Below are positions 1-8,310 of a stretch of 64,000 bases of DNA, piece by piece. The stretch comes from Bacillota bacterium. GTDB taxonomy: Bacteria > Bacillota > Clostridia > Christensenellales > Aristaeellaceae. A program made the translations under genes and the position numbers. How positions within the stretch are numbered: the stretch's first letter is position 1; each line of letters starts with the position of its first letter. Location: assembly GCA_023398575.1 (NCBI GenBank), contig JAEWSC010000012.1, positions 13,594 through 77,593 of the forward strand, written 5' to 3'. The notes under the pieces were generated by a model that searched no databases, was not told the DNA's origin, and was given only the letters and a program-made list of their open reading frames with translations.

Positions 1-1
1 C

Positions 2-229
2 AAGACGGAATTCTATCGCGGCGTTGAGACCGAGACCAACTTGCTGCCAAAGGTACAGGTGGAAATCGTGGTGAGCAAGGTGCCTGTTCGCACCGTCATC
101 GAGACTGCCAAGAAGATACTTTTCACAGGCAACATTGGAGACGGAAAGATATTTGTCTATGATGTGGAAAACGTGGTAAAAGTCCGCACGGGTGAAGAAG
201 GGTACGATGCGCTGCAGGATGTCGAATGA
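2..229 (+). CDS. glnB: PII nitrogen regulatory protein, C-terminal part (5' truncated by window)
   Basis: This is the C-terminal two thirds of a PII signal-transduction protein, which senses 2-oxoglutarate, ATP and ADP and controls glutamine synthetase, ammonium channels or nitrogenase. The reading frame is open from base 2. It begins at about residue 42 of the E. coli GlnB numbering with KTEFYRG, the start of the T-loop. It continues through LPKVQVEIVV, the B-loop TGNIGDGKIF and the C-terminal RTGEEG, all family hallmarks. The position that aligns with the uridylylated Tyr51 of GlnB is Thr (YRGVET), so GlnD-type uridylylation is unlikely here. The N-terminus lies outside the window, so whether it is a GlnB, GlnK or NifI-type paralogue cannot be decided. 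The stop codon is followed after one base by a structured repeat. Confidence 0.9.
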   Translation, partial: KTEFYRGVETETNLLPKVQVEIVVSKVPVRTVIETAKKILFTGNIGDGKIFVYDVENVVKVRTGEEGYDALQDVE

Positions 230-406
230 TCTTTCGAAGAAGTGGCTTTGCCACTTCTTCGAGTATTCACTTTTCATCTTCGAGCTGCGCTCGCGGTCGA
301 TGAAAAGTGTAAGGAATGCTTGCTTCGCAAGCGCCCCGCGCCCCCGGCAAAGCCGGGTGACACGATTTCAAACGAGGGGCCACGCCCCCTCGTTGCTCCC
401 CGGGGA
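230..406 (+). repeat. Structured modular repeat, copy 1 (downstream of glnB)
   Basis: The element starts one base after the glnB stop and is a chain of stem-loops. An 11-12 bp hairpin is at 235-261. An 11-bp stem 268-278/299-309 encloses a 5-bp hairpin CGAGC/GCTCG (281-293). A TAAGGAA block follows, then GCTTGC-TTC-GCAAGC (318-332), CCCGGC-AAA-GCCGGG (343-357), and a 9-bp stem 371-379/386-394 followed by TCCCCGG. A second copy with the same order of parts lies between rpoB and rpoC at 28558-28730 on the minus strand. Conserved blocks are shared, while the variable stems differ in sequence yet remain paired. The function is unknown: it could be a structured 3' UTR/terminator-like RNA or a REP/MITE-like element. 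Confidence 0.75.
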
Positions 407-497
407 GATGTTCTTACTTTGACTTTGAGAGACCCGGCTTATGTCGCGGTCTCTTGATTTTTACTGATAGTCAAATTGCAGATTTTTCCGCCCAGCC

Positions 498-526
498 TTT
501 ACAATAAGCCATTTCTTGCGTATAAT
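498..526 (+). promoter_or_regulatory. Sigma-A promoter of panT-coaX-hom
   Basis: TTTACA (498-503) and TATAAT (521-526) are separated by 17 bp. This predicts a leader of about 115 nt before the first gene. I could not match that leader to a known riboswitch. The 406-497 stretch shows nothing else recognisable. Confidence 0.7.
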
Positions 527-647
527 GGCTTATACCATAAGCATCTGGCCGAAAAAGCCGTCATCCAAGGAGGCGGACTGGCAGGAAGGCTATGGGAAAT
601 ACTTATTTCGTCAGGTATCCAAAGTGAACTTGAACGGAGGAAATTTC

Positions 648-1283
648 ATGACAGTTACTAAACGGAGTCTATCCAGGGATCAAATACGCCGGCTTTCGAT
701 TACCGGAATGCTCACAGCCATCATCATCTTGTTGGCCTTTACCAATCTTGGGTTGATACCTATTGGTGCTATTGCAATTACCATTATCCACCTGCCTGTG
801 CTTATAGGTTTGCTGGCCGAAGGACCTGTTGTAGGTTTGATTCTGGCATTTGTGTTTGGCGCATGCACGCTTATAAAGGCATTGATATCACCGACCGGAG
901 CTTTCGATCCATTTTTCATTAATCCGTTGGTTTCCATTCTTCCTAGGCTTTTTATTCCGCTGGGCGCATGGGGCGTCTACCGCTTGCTAAAAGGTATTTT
1001 ACCAAAGAAAAGGTCGGCGGAATCCATTGCATGGGGTGCGGCCGGCTTGGCAGGCAGCTTGACGAACACGGTGTTCGTGCTTTTTTCTATATATTTGCTG
1101 TTTGGTAAACGCGTTGAGGAAATCATTGCTCAAGTACCAGATCTTGCTCAATATGCGAATGCCGCAGGTAAATTTCTGTTCTTTGGTGTAGCGTTACCCA
1201 ATGGTATCCCTGAGGCGGCTGTAACCATGCTTCTCGTTCCTGCTATCATGGTGGCGGTGACAGCAGTCAAAAAGCGCAGATAA
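648..1283 (+). CDS. panT: ECF transporter S component, probably pantothenate-specific
   Basis: This 211-residue integral membrane protein has about six hydrophobic segments and fits the ECF-type substrate-binding (S) component family. Such proteins bind a vitamin and work with the shared EcfA/A'/T energising module, which is not in this window. The specificity call rests on context: coaX, the first enzyme of CoA synthesis from pantothenate, follows 15 bp later. The start is ATG 648 with GGAGG 7 bp upstream; a longer frame from 516 would begin inside the promoter and is rejected. The N-terminus is basic (TKRSLSRDQIRR), followed by a helix rich in Ile and Leu. A riboflavin or other vitamin specificity cannot be excluded from sequence alone. 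Confidence 0.75.
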   Translation: MTVTKRSLSRDQIRRLSITGMLTAIIILLAFTNLGLIPIGAIAITIIHLPVLIGLLAEGPVVGLILAFVFGACTLIKALISPTGAFDPFFINPLVSILPRLFIPLGAWGVYRLLKGILPKKRSAESIAWGAAGLAGSLTNTVFVLFSIYLLFGKRVEEIIAQVPDLAQYANAAGKFLFFGVALPNGIPEAAVTMLLVPAIMVAVTAVKKRR

Positions 1284-1298
1284 AGGAGTCTTTGACGC

Positions 1299-2066
1299 AT
1301 GATCTTCACTATGGATGTAGGCAATACAAACATCAAAACTGCTCTGTTTGATGGGGCAGAATTGGTGAAGTATTGGCGCGTCTCCACCAACAAGACATAC
1401 ACTAGTGACGAATACGGCATATTGCTTCATAACTTGTTTGCCCATGCTGGGCTGAAAATGGAAGATGTGGAGGGTATCATCATCTCCAGCGTGGTTCCGA
1501 CCATCAATTTCACACTGGCGCATATGTGCCAGAACTACTTCCATAAAGAGCCCATGACTGTGGTGCCAGGCATTCGTACCGGCATCAACATAAAGTATGA
1601 AAACCCCAGAGAACTGGGCAGCGACCGTATTGCCAACGCGGTAGCAGCGTACGATCAGTATGGAGGCCCCTGCATTTTTATTGATTTTGGTACTGCTACG
1701 TCTTTTGGCGTCGTCAACGAGAAAGGCGCCTTCTTAGGCGGCTGTATCTGCCCTGGCATCACACTGGCTAGCGAAGCCCTGGTTTCTGGTGCGGCAAAGC
1801 TGCCAAGGTTCGAACTGGTGCGCCCAGATGCCGTTATTGGGAAGACGACGGTTCAAAACCTGCAGGCCGGCTTATTTTATGGCTATGTAGGTCAGGTAAA
1901 CTATATTATACATAAAATGAAACAGGAGATTGGCGACGAAAAGGCTTATGTCGTCGCTACTGGTGGCCTTGCGCGGCTTATTTCTCCTGAATCAAAAGAA
2001 ATTGACAAACTCGATGGCCTTTTAACACTAAAGGGTTTACGTTTGATTTATGAACGAAACGTATAG
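1299..2066 (+). CDS. coaX: Type III pantothenate kinase
   Basis: CoaX phosphorylates pantothenate to 4'-phosphopantothenate, the first step of CoA synthesis, and belongs to the ASKHA fold. The protein has 255 residues, normal for the family. The phosphate-1 motif DVGNTN is at residues 6-11, the pantothenate-binding GSDRIANAVAA around 108, the phosphate-2 motif DFGTATSF around 129, and the adenosine motif ATGGLA near 220. The start is ATG 1299 behind AAAGGAG. It is 15 bp after the panT-like gene and 11 bp before hom, so the three genes are probably cotranscribed. CoaX enzymes are typically not feedback-inhibited by CoA (family knowledge). Confidence 0.95.
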   Translation: MIFTMDVGNTNIKTALFDGAELVKYWRVSTNKTYTSDEYGILLHNLFAHAGLKMEDVEGIIISSVVPTINFTLAHMCQNYFHKEPMTVVPGIRTGINIKYENPRELGSDRIANAVAAYDQYGGPCIFIDFGTATSFGVVNEKGAFLGGCICPGITLASEALVSGAAKLPRFELVRPDAVIGKTTVQNLQAGLFYGYVGQVNYIIHKMKQEIGDEKAYVVATGGLARLISPESKEIDKLDGLLTLKGLRLIYERNV

Positions 2067-2077
2067 GGGATAACACG

Positions 2078-3370
2078 ATGAAAACGGTGACGGTTGGATT
2101 TTTGGGGTGCGGAAACGTAGGCTGCGGCGTTTGGGAGCTGCTGTCCGGCTTTGCCCAGGAATTGGTCCACCGCAATGATTTGAAAATCATTGTCAAGCGG
2201 ATTCTGGTCAGGGATGTGAATAAAGCCCGAAATACCAGTGTGCCTCCCGAGCTTTTGACAACGAACCCCAAAGACGTGCTGGATGACTCCGACATCAGCA
2301 TTGTGGTGGAATTTATGGGCGGGGAGCAGCCTGCCACCCAATATATGCTCCGCGCATTGAACAACAAAAAGACAGTGGTTACCGCCAACAAGGTGGCAGT
2401 GGCGCTGCACTGGCCAGAACTGCAGAAGGCCGCCCAAGAAAACGGTATGGGCTTGTATTATGAAGCCAGCGTCTGCGGTGCTATCCCCATTATCCATACG
2501 CTGACCGAATCGCTGCAGGCTAACCGCATTACCCGTTTGATGGGTATCATCAATGGCACCACCAACTATATTTTAAGCCGCATGTCTCAAAATGGCGAAG
2601 GCTATGAAGCGGTTCTTTATGATGCCCAGCGTTTGGGGTTGGCTGAACCTGATCCTGCATCCGACGTGGAGGGATTGGACGCTGCCTATAAGCTTTCCAT
2701 CATGGCTTCCTTGGCTTTTCATGCCCGTGTGCCTTTTGATAAGGTGTATTGTCAGGGGATTACTGAGATTACGGCTATAGACATTGCTTGCGGCAAAGAG
2801 ATGGGCCTTTCACTAAAGCTTTTGGCCATAGCGAAAAAGATTGGAAATACGGTGGAAGCCAGGGTACACCCTACCTTTATACCCAGTAGCCATCCGTTGG
2901 CCGCGGTCAACGGCTCCTTCAATGCTGTATTTTTGTATGGTCATGCCTGCCGTGAAATGATGCTTCAGGGTCGAGGCGCGGGTGACTTGCCAACCGCCAG
3001 TGCGGTGGTTAGCGACCTTATTCATGCTGCTACCCATGGTATCCATTCCCATCCAACATTCGTCAATGAGGCAGAACCACCCAAGGATTTGTGCTTTAAC
3101 GACGATTGGGAGAGCGAATATTTCATCCGTATGTCCGCCATTGATGCACCTGGTGTATTGAGTCAGGTATCTGGCTGTTTCGCACGGCATGGCGTATCTA
3201 TTGCTTCGATGCTGCAAAAGGAATCGGCAGAGAGCGGTGGGCATGTGCCGTTGATCTTTATCACCCATAAAGCCCGTGAACAGGCCATGCTGGCCTCCCT
3301 GAAGGAATTGGATCCAGCCATCGTGGAGTATTACCGTATGATCCGCGTGGAAGGAAGATCAATGCACTGA
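2078..3370 (+). CDS. hom: Homoserine dehydrogenase with C-terminal ACT domain
   Basis: Reduces aspartate semialdehyde to homoserine with NAD(P)H, the branch step to threonine and methionine. The 430 residues match the Bacillus-type enzyme. The Rossmann motif GFLGCGNVGCG is at residues 8-18, VTANKVAVA around 107-115, the conserved GIINGTTNYIL around 158, and ASDVEGLDAAYKL around 197. A C-terminal ACT domain (from about residue 350, FIRMSAIDAPGVLSQV) implies allosteric control by threonine or another amino acid. The gene is 11 bp after coaX. A stem-loop terminator follows the stop. Confidence 0.95.
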   Translation: MKTVTVGFLGCGNVGCGVWELLSGFAQELVHRNDLKIIVKRILVRDVNKARNTSVPPELLTTNPKDVLDDSDISIVVEFMGGEQPATQYMLRALNNKKTVVTANKVAVALHWPELQKAAQENGMGLYYEASVCGAIPIIHTLTESLQANRITRLMGIINGTTNYILSRMSQNGEGYEAVLYDAQRLGLAEPDPASDVEGLDAAYKLSIMASLAFHARVPFDKVYCQGITEITAIDIACGKEMGLSLKLLAIAKKIGNTVEARVHPTFIPSSHPLAAVNGSFNAVFLYGHACREMMLQGRGAGDLPTASAVVSDLIHAATHGIHSHPTFVNEAEPPKDLCFNDDWESEYFIRMSAIDAPGVLSQVSGCFARHGVSIASMLQKESAESGGHVPLIFITHKAREQAMLASLKELDPAIVEYYRMIRVEGRSMH

Positions 3371-3384
3371 GTGGAAAGCGGTGT

Positions 3385-3420
3385 CTGGCGGGAGTGGGAT
3401 TGCTCCCGCCAGTTTTGTAT
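3385..3420 (+). terminator. Rho-independent terminator after hom
   Basis: A 10-bp GC-rich stem (3385-3394 with 3403-3412) with an 8-nt loop is followed by a T-rich tail (TTTTGTATTT). Confidence 0.8.
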
Positions 3421-3474
3421 TTATAGCACCTTCCTCTGGGCATACGCAAACATCGTGCGAAACATGCTGAATTA

Positions 3475-3483
3475 TGGTATACT
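3475..3483 (+). promoter_or_regulatory. Extended -10 promoter of ppk
   Basis: TGG-TATACT forms an extended -10 about 30 bp before the ppk start. The -35 region is poor. Confidence 0.45.
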
Positions 3484-3512
3484 GTTACAAAACGCAAGAG
3501 GGGAAAGAAGTC

Positions 3513-5573
3513 ATGGCTGACAGCGGGCGAATGCTGAATTCGCCGGAACTGTATATCAACCGGGAGTTGAGCTGGCTGAATTTTAACCGCCGAGTGTTAA
3601 GCGAGGCGGTGCAGATGGACAACCCCGCTTTTGAACGGATGAAGTTTTTGTCCATCGTATCCACCAACCTGGATGAGTTTTTCATGATCCGGGTCGCGTC
3701 CATCCGCGATCAGGTTCGCGCCGGGTGGAAAGAACCGGATCCGGCGGGTTTGAAGCCCAGGGAGCAATTGCGTCAGATCGCTTTGCAAACAAGGTTGATG
3801 GTGCAGGAGCAATACCAAGTATTTTCACATGAAGTTATGCCGGCACTTGACGAGGCAGGTCTTTCTGTTTTGACTTTTTTGCAATTGGGCAGCGAGCAGG
3901 CTGCATGGGCAGAAAATTATTTTTTGAGCAATATATTTCCTGTGCTAACGCCGGTGGCTGTTGAAGGAAGCCGAAACTTTCCGCTTCTGTCCAGCCGAAG
4001 CCTCAATATTGGCGTGCTGCTTAAAAGCCGAAGCGGGAAAAAGGCGGAGTTTGTCAATGTGCAGGTGCCCTCTGGTTTTCCAAGAGCTGTTCAGCTGCCT
4101 GGGGATAATGGACGTACTGCAATGATCCTGCTGGAAGAAATCATTCATCCACTTTTGAGGCACGTGTTTGCCGGCCGGGAGATACTCGCAAGCCATCTTT
4201 ACCGCATTACCCGCAATGCTGATCTGGAGTACGACGAGGAAGAAGGCTATGACCTGCTTGCTTCCATTGAACAGAGCTTGAAGCAGCGCAAGTGGGGTGC
4301 TGTGATCCGCTTGGAGATTGATCCGAAGATGGACGAGCGCATGCTGGCGCTTTTGCAGGATGCATTCGAGGTGGGGGAAACAGAGATATACCGTATTCCA
4401 GGCCCGATCAATCTTGACTTTTTACTCAAACAGTTGTATTTCCTGCCGGGTTTTGAAAAGTGTAAGTATGAGCCTTTTATGCAGCGTTATCCCTCAGGTC
4501 TGGAAAACAAGAGCATCTTCGATGCCATACAGCAGGGTGATATTTTTATGTATCACCCCTATGACAGCTTTGATCCTGTGCAGCGTTTTGTGGAGGAAGC
4601 GGCTCAGGATGAGAATGTGCTGGCCATTAAGCAAACGCTGTACCGGGTCAGCGGACATTCACCGATTGTAGAGTCACTGGCAAAAGCAGCACAGAGTGGC
4701 AAGCAGGTAACGGCCCTCTTTGAGGTCAAAGCGCGCTTTGACGAAGAAAACAACATACAATGGGGCAAATACCTGGAAAAAGCGGGGTGTCATGTGGTTT
4801 ACGGCTTGCCCAAGCTAAAGACTCACAGCAAGATACTGCTGGTGGTCAGGCGTGAGGGTGAGGCTATCCGCCGGTATATTCACCTGGCCACCGGTAATTA
4901 TAACGATGTAACGGCCAAACTGTATACCGATATGGGGCTATTGACGGCTGATCCCGAATTTGGGGAAGACGGCAGTAAGTTTTTTAACCTTGTCACCGGA
5001 TTTTCTGAAATATCGCCCATGCATTGCTTAACCCCTGCTCCCAGTCGGCTCAGAACCGAGTTTCTGCGCCTGATCAATAGGGAGCGAGACCATGCCTTGA
5101 AGGGACTACCTGCGCGGATAGACGCTAAGATGAATTCACTGGTAGACCCTGTGATTATCCATGCACTGTATGAAGCCAGCATGGCCGGTGTGGAAATTGA
5201 CCTGACGATAAGGGGCGTATGCTGCCTAAAGCCTGGCGTTGCAGGCATAAGCCAGCGGATTACTGTCAGGTCTATCGTGGGCCGGTTTTTGGAGCATGCA
5301 CGCATCTTCCGCTTTGAAAACGCGGGAGAGCCCGAGATTTATCTATCTTCTGCCGACTGGATGCCAAGAAATTTGGATAGGCGTATTGAGCTTTTGTTTC
5401 CAGTGCGGGACGAGGCTATACAAGAAAAGATCATGCGCGTTCTTGCAATGCAAAAGCAGGATACCGCCAAGGCGTGGCTTCTTCTGTCCGACTGCACCTA
5501 TATGCGCGTTCTCCCCGGCGATTCGGAATTGTGTTTTAACAGCCAGGAAGAATTGATTCGTGAAGAATTGTAG
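3513..5573 (+). CDS. ppk: Polyphosphate kinase 1
   Basis: PPK1 makes inorganic polyphosphate from ATP through a phosphohistidine intermediate. The 686-residue length is typical. The N-terminal domain carries ELYINRELSWLNFNRRV and STNLDEFFMIR, the standard family opening. The catalytic segments include KQTLYRVSGHSPIV, ARFDEENNI, and LKTHSKILLV, whose His is the usual autophosphorylated residue. HLATGNYND and the second half (DLTIRGVCCLKPG, FENAGEPEIYLSSADWMPRNLDRRIE) complete the phospholipase-D-like pair. The start at ATG 3513 is chosen because GAGGGGAAAG lies just upstream; an in-frame upstream ATG at 3474 falls inside the predicted promoter. The gene appears to be its own unit after the hom terminator. 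Confidence 0.95.
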   Translation: MADSGRMLNSPELYINRELSWLNFNRRVLSEAVQMDNPAFERMKFLSIVSTNLDEFFMIRVASIRDQVRAGWKEPDPAGLKPREQLRQIALQTRLMVQEQYQVFSHEVMPALDEAGLSVLTFLQLGSEQAAWAENYFLSNIFPVLTPVAVEGSRNFPLLSSRSLNIGVLLKSRSGKKAEFVNVQVPSGFPRAVQLPGDNGRTAMILLEEIIHPLLRHVFAGREILASHLYRITRNADLEYDEEEGYDLLASIEQSLKQRKWGAVIRLEIDPKMDERMLALLQDAFEVGETEIYRIPGPINLDFLLKQLYFLPGFEKCKYEPFMQRYPSGLENKSIFDAIQQGDIFMYHPYDSFDPVQRFVEEAAQDENVLAIKQTLYRVSGHSPIVESLAKAAQSGKQVTALFEVKARFDEENNIQWGKYLEKAGCHVVYGLPKLKTHSKILLVVRREGEAIRRYIHLATGNYNDVTAKLYTDMGLLTADPEFGEDGSKFFNLVTGFSEISPMHCLTPAPSRLRTEFLRLINRERDHALKGLPARIDAKMNSLVDPVIIHALYEASMAGVEIDLTIRGVCCLKPGVAGISQRITVRSIVGRFLEHARIFRFENAGEPEIYLSSADWMPRNLDRRIELLFPVRDEAIQEKIMRVLAMQKQDTAKAWLLLSDCTYMRVLPGDSELCFNSQEELIREEL

Positions 5574-5654
5574 GCATGTTTCCTGCAATATGCGTATATA
5601 TGGAAGCAAACGACAGAGTATAAGGAGAAGGGGCATTTCGCCCCGGCTGTAAGT

Positions 5655-6392
5655 ATGTTTGACCAGTGGAAGAAAGATATTGATGCGGTTTTGACACGTG
5701 ACCCGGCGGCGAAAAGCCGCCTGGAGGTGCTTTTATGCTATCCCGGTTTAAAAGCACTGCGTGCTCACCGCCGTGCGCACAAGCATTACCTCAAGGGCCA
5801 TATGCTTTGGGCTAGGCTTATTAGCCAGCGCGCCAGAAGCAGGACGGGAATTGAGATTCATCCAGGTGCAAGAATTGGAGAGGGCTTGTTTATCGACCAT
5901 GGAGATGGTGTGGTCATCGGCGAAACGGCCGTGATTGGTGACAATGTAACCATCTACCAGGGCGTGACGCTGGGCGGAACCGGGAAGGATAGTGGTAAAC
6001 GTCATCCCAACATCGGCAATGGCGTTACCATCGGCGCCGGGGCGAAAGTATTGGGGCCTATCACTGTTGGCGACAACAGCAAGGTTGGCGCCGGTGCCAT
6101 CGTATTAAAGGATGTACCACCCAACTGCACGGTGGTGGGTAACCCTGGCCGTATTGTGAAAAAGAAGCAGCCCATAGTCGCCGGCGAGGTGGACTTGGAT
6201 CAGGTGAATCTGCCAGACCCGGTGCAGGAGCGTCTGGAAGCGCTGCTTTCAAGGCTTTCTCACTTGGAACGGTGTCTAAGCGAGCATGCCAAAACACTGG
6301 GCTGTGATGAATGCATCAACCGTCATTCTCCTGACTGTCCCGCGGAGGCGGACCGATGTCGGGAGGAAAGCGACGAACTGACGCCGAAATGA
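5655..6392 (+). CDS. cysE: Serine O-acetyltransferase
   Basis: Acetylates serine with acetyl-CoA to O-acetylserine, the precursor of cysteine. The protein of 245 residues has an N-terminal helical part (RDPAAKSRLEVLLCYPGLKALRAHR) and a left-handed beta-helix of hexapeptide repeats (GIEIHPGARIGEGLFIDHGDGVVIGETAVIGDNVTI is the characteristic stretch, quoted here in part). The catalytic His/Asp region FIDHGDGVVIGE is present. A Cys-rich tail (GCDECINRHSPDCPAEADRC) extends past the usual end. The best Shine-Dalgarno (AAGGAG, about 5621) is 28 bp upstream of the start, with a GGGGC/GCCCC hairpin between. The start is fixed by homology of the first residues. cysS follows at 30 bp, so cysteine synthesis and charging are linked. 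Confidence 0.93.
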   Translation: MFDQWKKDIDAVLTRDPAAKSRLEVLLCYPGLKALRAHRRAHKHYLKGHMLWARLISQRARSRTGIEIHPGARIGEGLFIDHGDGVVIGETAVIGDNVTIYQGVTLGGTGKDSGKRHPNIGNGVTIGAGAKVLGPITVGDNSKVGAGAIVLKDVPPNCTVVGNPGRIVKKKQPIVAGEVDLDQVNLPDPVQERLEALLSRLSHLERCLSEHAKTLGCDECINRHSPDCPAEADRCREESDELTPK

Positions 6393-6422
6393 TAAGACCA
6401 TGCATTCACAAGGAGGAGCTTT

Positions 6423-7826
6423 ATGCAGATTTACAACAGCCAAACCCGGAGGAAGGAAACCTTTGTCCCTTTGCATGAGGGGAAGGTTGGAATATACGCT
6501 TGCGGCCCGACGGTGTACAATTATTTTCACATAGGCAACGCAAGGCCATTTATCCTATTTGATGTGCTGCGGCGGTATCTGGAACACAAGGGTTATAAGG
6601 TGACCTTTGTGCAGAACTTTACGGATATCGACGACAAAATGATAAAGAGAGCCAATGAGGAAGGGGTAACGGTCAAGGAGATTGCTGACCGATATATTGC
6701 AGCGTATCTTGAAGACGCGAGGGCGCTTGGCATCCGCCCGGCCACAGTGCACCCTAAAGCGACAGAGCATATCCCCCAAATTATTGACATCATTGAAAAG
6801 CTCATCACCAAGGGATATGCCTATGCGGTGAACGGAGACGTGTACTATAGAGTCAAAGCATTTTCTGATTACGGATGCTTGTGCGGCCAAAATCTGGAGG
6901 ACTTGGAGGAAGGGGCCTCGCAGCGGTTGGATGTGGAAACTGATAAGGAAGCCCCCATGGATTTCGCACTGTGGAAATCACAAAAGCCCGGCGAGCCTGC
7001 CTGGGAAAGCCCCTGGGGTCTGGGTCGGCCTGGCTGGCATATAGAGTGCTCGGCCATGTCCATGGCATACCTTGGCGAAACCATTGATATTCATACTGGC
7101 GGCAAGGACTTGCTGTTCCCACACCATGAAAACGAGATCGCCCAATCGGTGGGGGCTACCGGCAAACCCTATGTCCGCTATTGGATGCATAACGGCTTTA
7201 TCAATGTAGATAATGAAAAAATGAGCAAGTCGCTGGATAATTTTTTCACTGTGCGGGACATTGCCAAGCTTTATGATCTGGAGGCAGTGCGGATGTTCAT
7301 GCTTGCCGCACATTACCGCAGTCCAGTCAATTTCAGCAAAGAAATGATCGCCCAGGCCCATGCTTCACTGACCCGCCTGTACACCGCCAGGGACCAGTTC
7401 GTATTCCTTCTGCAAAGTGCCCCCGACAGGGAACTAAACAGTGAAGAAAACGAATTTGTGTTAAGAGTACGGAAGGCGCAAGAGCGCTTTGACCAGGCCA
7501 TGGACGATGATCTCAATACGGCTGACGCCCTCGGCGCACTATTTGAACTGGTACGTGACGGCAACGTGACATTGAACGCATCAAGCGCCAAAGCGGCCGT
7601 TCAGGCAGTCCTTGATATGCTTCTGTCACTGACGGATATTCTTGGGCTTCTAATGAAAAAGGAAGATGGGCTTCCGGATGATGTACAGCGCTTGGTGGAT
7701 GAGCGTGCCGCCGCCCGCAAGAATAAGGAATGGAAACGCAGCGATGAACTGCGCGACGCAATCAAAGCACTAGGCTATATATTGGAGGATACGCCTCAAG
7801 GCCAAAAGGTGCGCAAGGGCATTTGA
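6423..7826 (+). CDS. cysS: Cysteinyl-tRNA synthetase
   Basis: Charges tRNA-Cys with cysteine, using a zinc-dependent class I active site. The 467-residue protein shows the HIGH signature as FHIGNARP (about residue 38), KMSKS as KMSKSLDN (about 265), and zinc ligands at Cys27 (YACGPTVYNY), WHIECS and HHENE. The start ATG 6423 has AAGGAGGAG at ideal spacing. No T-box leader is visible between cysE and cysS, so expression probably follows the cysE transcript. The C-terminal anticodon-binding helices (EWKRSDELRDAIKALGY) are intact. Confidence 0.97.
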   Translation: MQIYNSQTRRKETFVPLHEGKVGIYACGPTVYNYFHIGNARPFILFDVLRRYLEHKGYKVTFVQNFTDIDDKMIKRANEEGVTVKEIADRYIAAYLEDARALGIRPATVHPKATEHIPQIIDIIEKLITKGYAYAVNGDVYYRVKAFSDYGCLCGQNLEDLEEGASQRLDVETDKEAPMDFALWKSQKPGEPAWESPWGLGRPGWHIECSAMSMAYLGETIDIHTGGKDLLFPHHENEIAQSVGATGKPYVRYWMHNGFINVDNEKMSKSLDNFFTVRDIAKLYDLEAVRMFMLAAHYRSPVNFSKEMIAQAHASLTRLYTARDQFVFLLQSAPDRELNSEENEFVLRVRKAQERFDQAMDDDLNTADALGALFELVRDGNVTLNASSAKAAVQAVLDMLLSLTDILGLLMKKEDGLPDDVQRLVDERAAARKNKEWKRSDELRDAIKALGYILEDTPQGQKVRKGI

Positions 7827-7893
7827 AACGCCAGCCTTTCAAGATTACGTACTGCAACAGCGATGAACCGTACCGGGGAAAGGAGGAATCTGC

Positions 7894-8262
7894 ATGAAAA
7901 ATGCATCCCTCCGCCTTGGTACGGTTCTATTTGTTTTACTGGGACTTGTATTGGCGGCGATATTGGGGTTCATGCTTTATCGTGACGAAGTTGCAGTATC
8001 AGCCTCATTTGCTGCATATGGGGGCATGCCTGCTCTTTCTACTGTATCCATGCCGGATGGAGATATTAACGTGAACACAGCCAGTAAGGAAATATTGATG
8101 CAGCTGCCAGGCGTAGGAGAAGTGATTGCAATGGAAATACTACGGGAGCGGGAGGCGCATGGACTCTTCCGTTATCCGGAAGACCTGCTATCAGTAAAGG
8201 GCATCGGCGAGAAGAAGCTTGCGGATATGCTCCCACATATCCGGCTGGATGATAAACCCTGA
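7894..8262 (+). CDS. ComEA-like helix-hairpin-helix protein, membrane-anchored
   Basis: This protein of 122 residues has one N-terminal membrane segment (about residues 8-28). After a short linker comes a tandem helix-hairpin-helix DNA-binding unit (INVNTASKEILMQLPGVGE and LLSVKGIGEKKLADMLP). This is the arrangement of ComEA, the surface DNA receptor of competence, but the linker is short and the usual SLBB domain is missing. No other competence genes lie nearby, so a role in DNA uptake is inferred only. The RBS AAAGGAGG precedes ATG 7894. The gene probably belongs to the cysE-cysS transcript or a following one. Confidence 0.75.
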   Translation: MKNASLRLGTVLFVLLGLVLAAILGFMLYRDEVAVSASFAAYGGMPALSTVSMPDGDINVNTASKEILMQLPGVGEVIAMEILREREAHGLFRYPEDLLSVKGIGEKKLADMLPHIRLDDKP

Positions 8263-8310
8263 TACGGGGATGCTACTATTTAAAGGGACTGTAAGGAGAT
8301 AATGATATTC

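Noticed and set aside
192..457. Two overlapping ORFs after glnB
   Set aside because: They run across the hairpins of the structured repeat, lack RBSs and have no family resemblance.
527..647. Riboswitch in the leader of the panT-like gene
   Set aside because: The leader is about 115 nt and contains paired GC parts, but I find no THF, FMN, TPP or cobalamin consensus and no terminator-antiterminator pair.
6393..6422. T-box upstream of cysS
   Set aside because: The cysE-cysS gap is only 30 bp, and the cysE leader lacks the T-box sequence and terminator.
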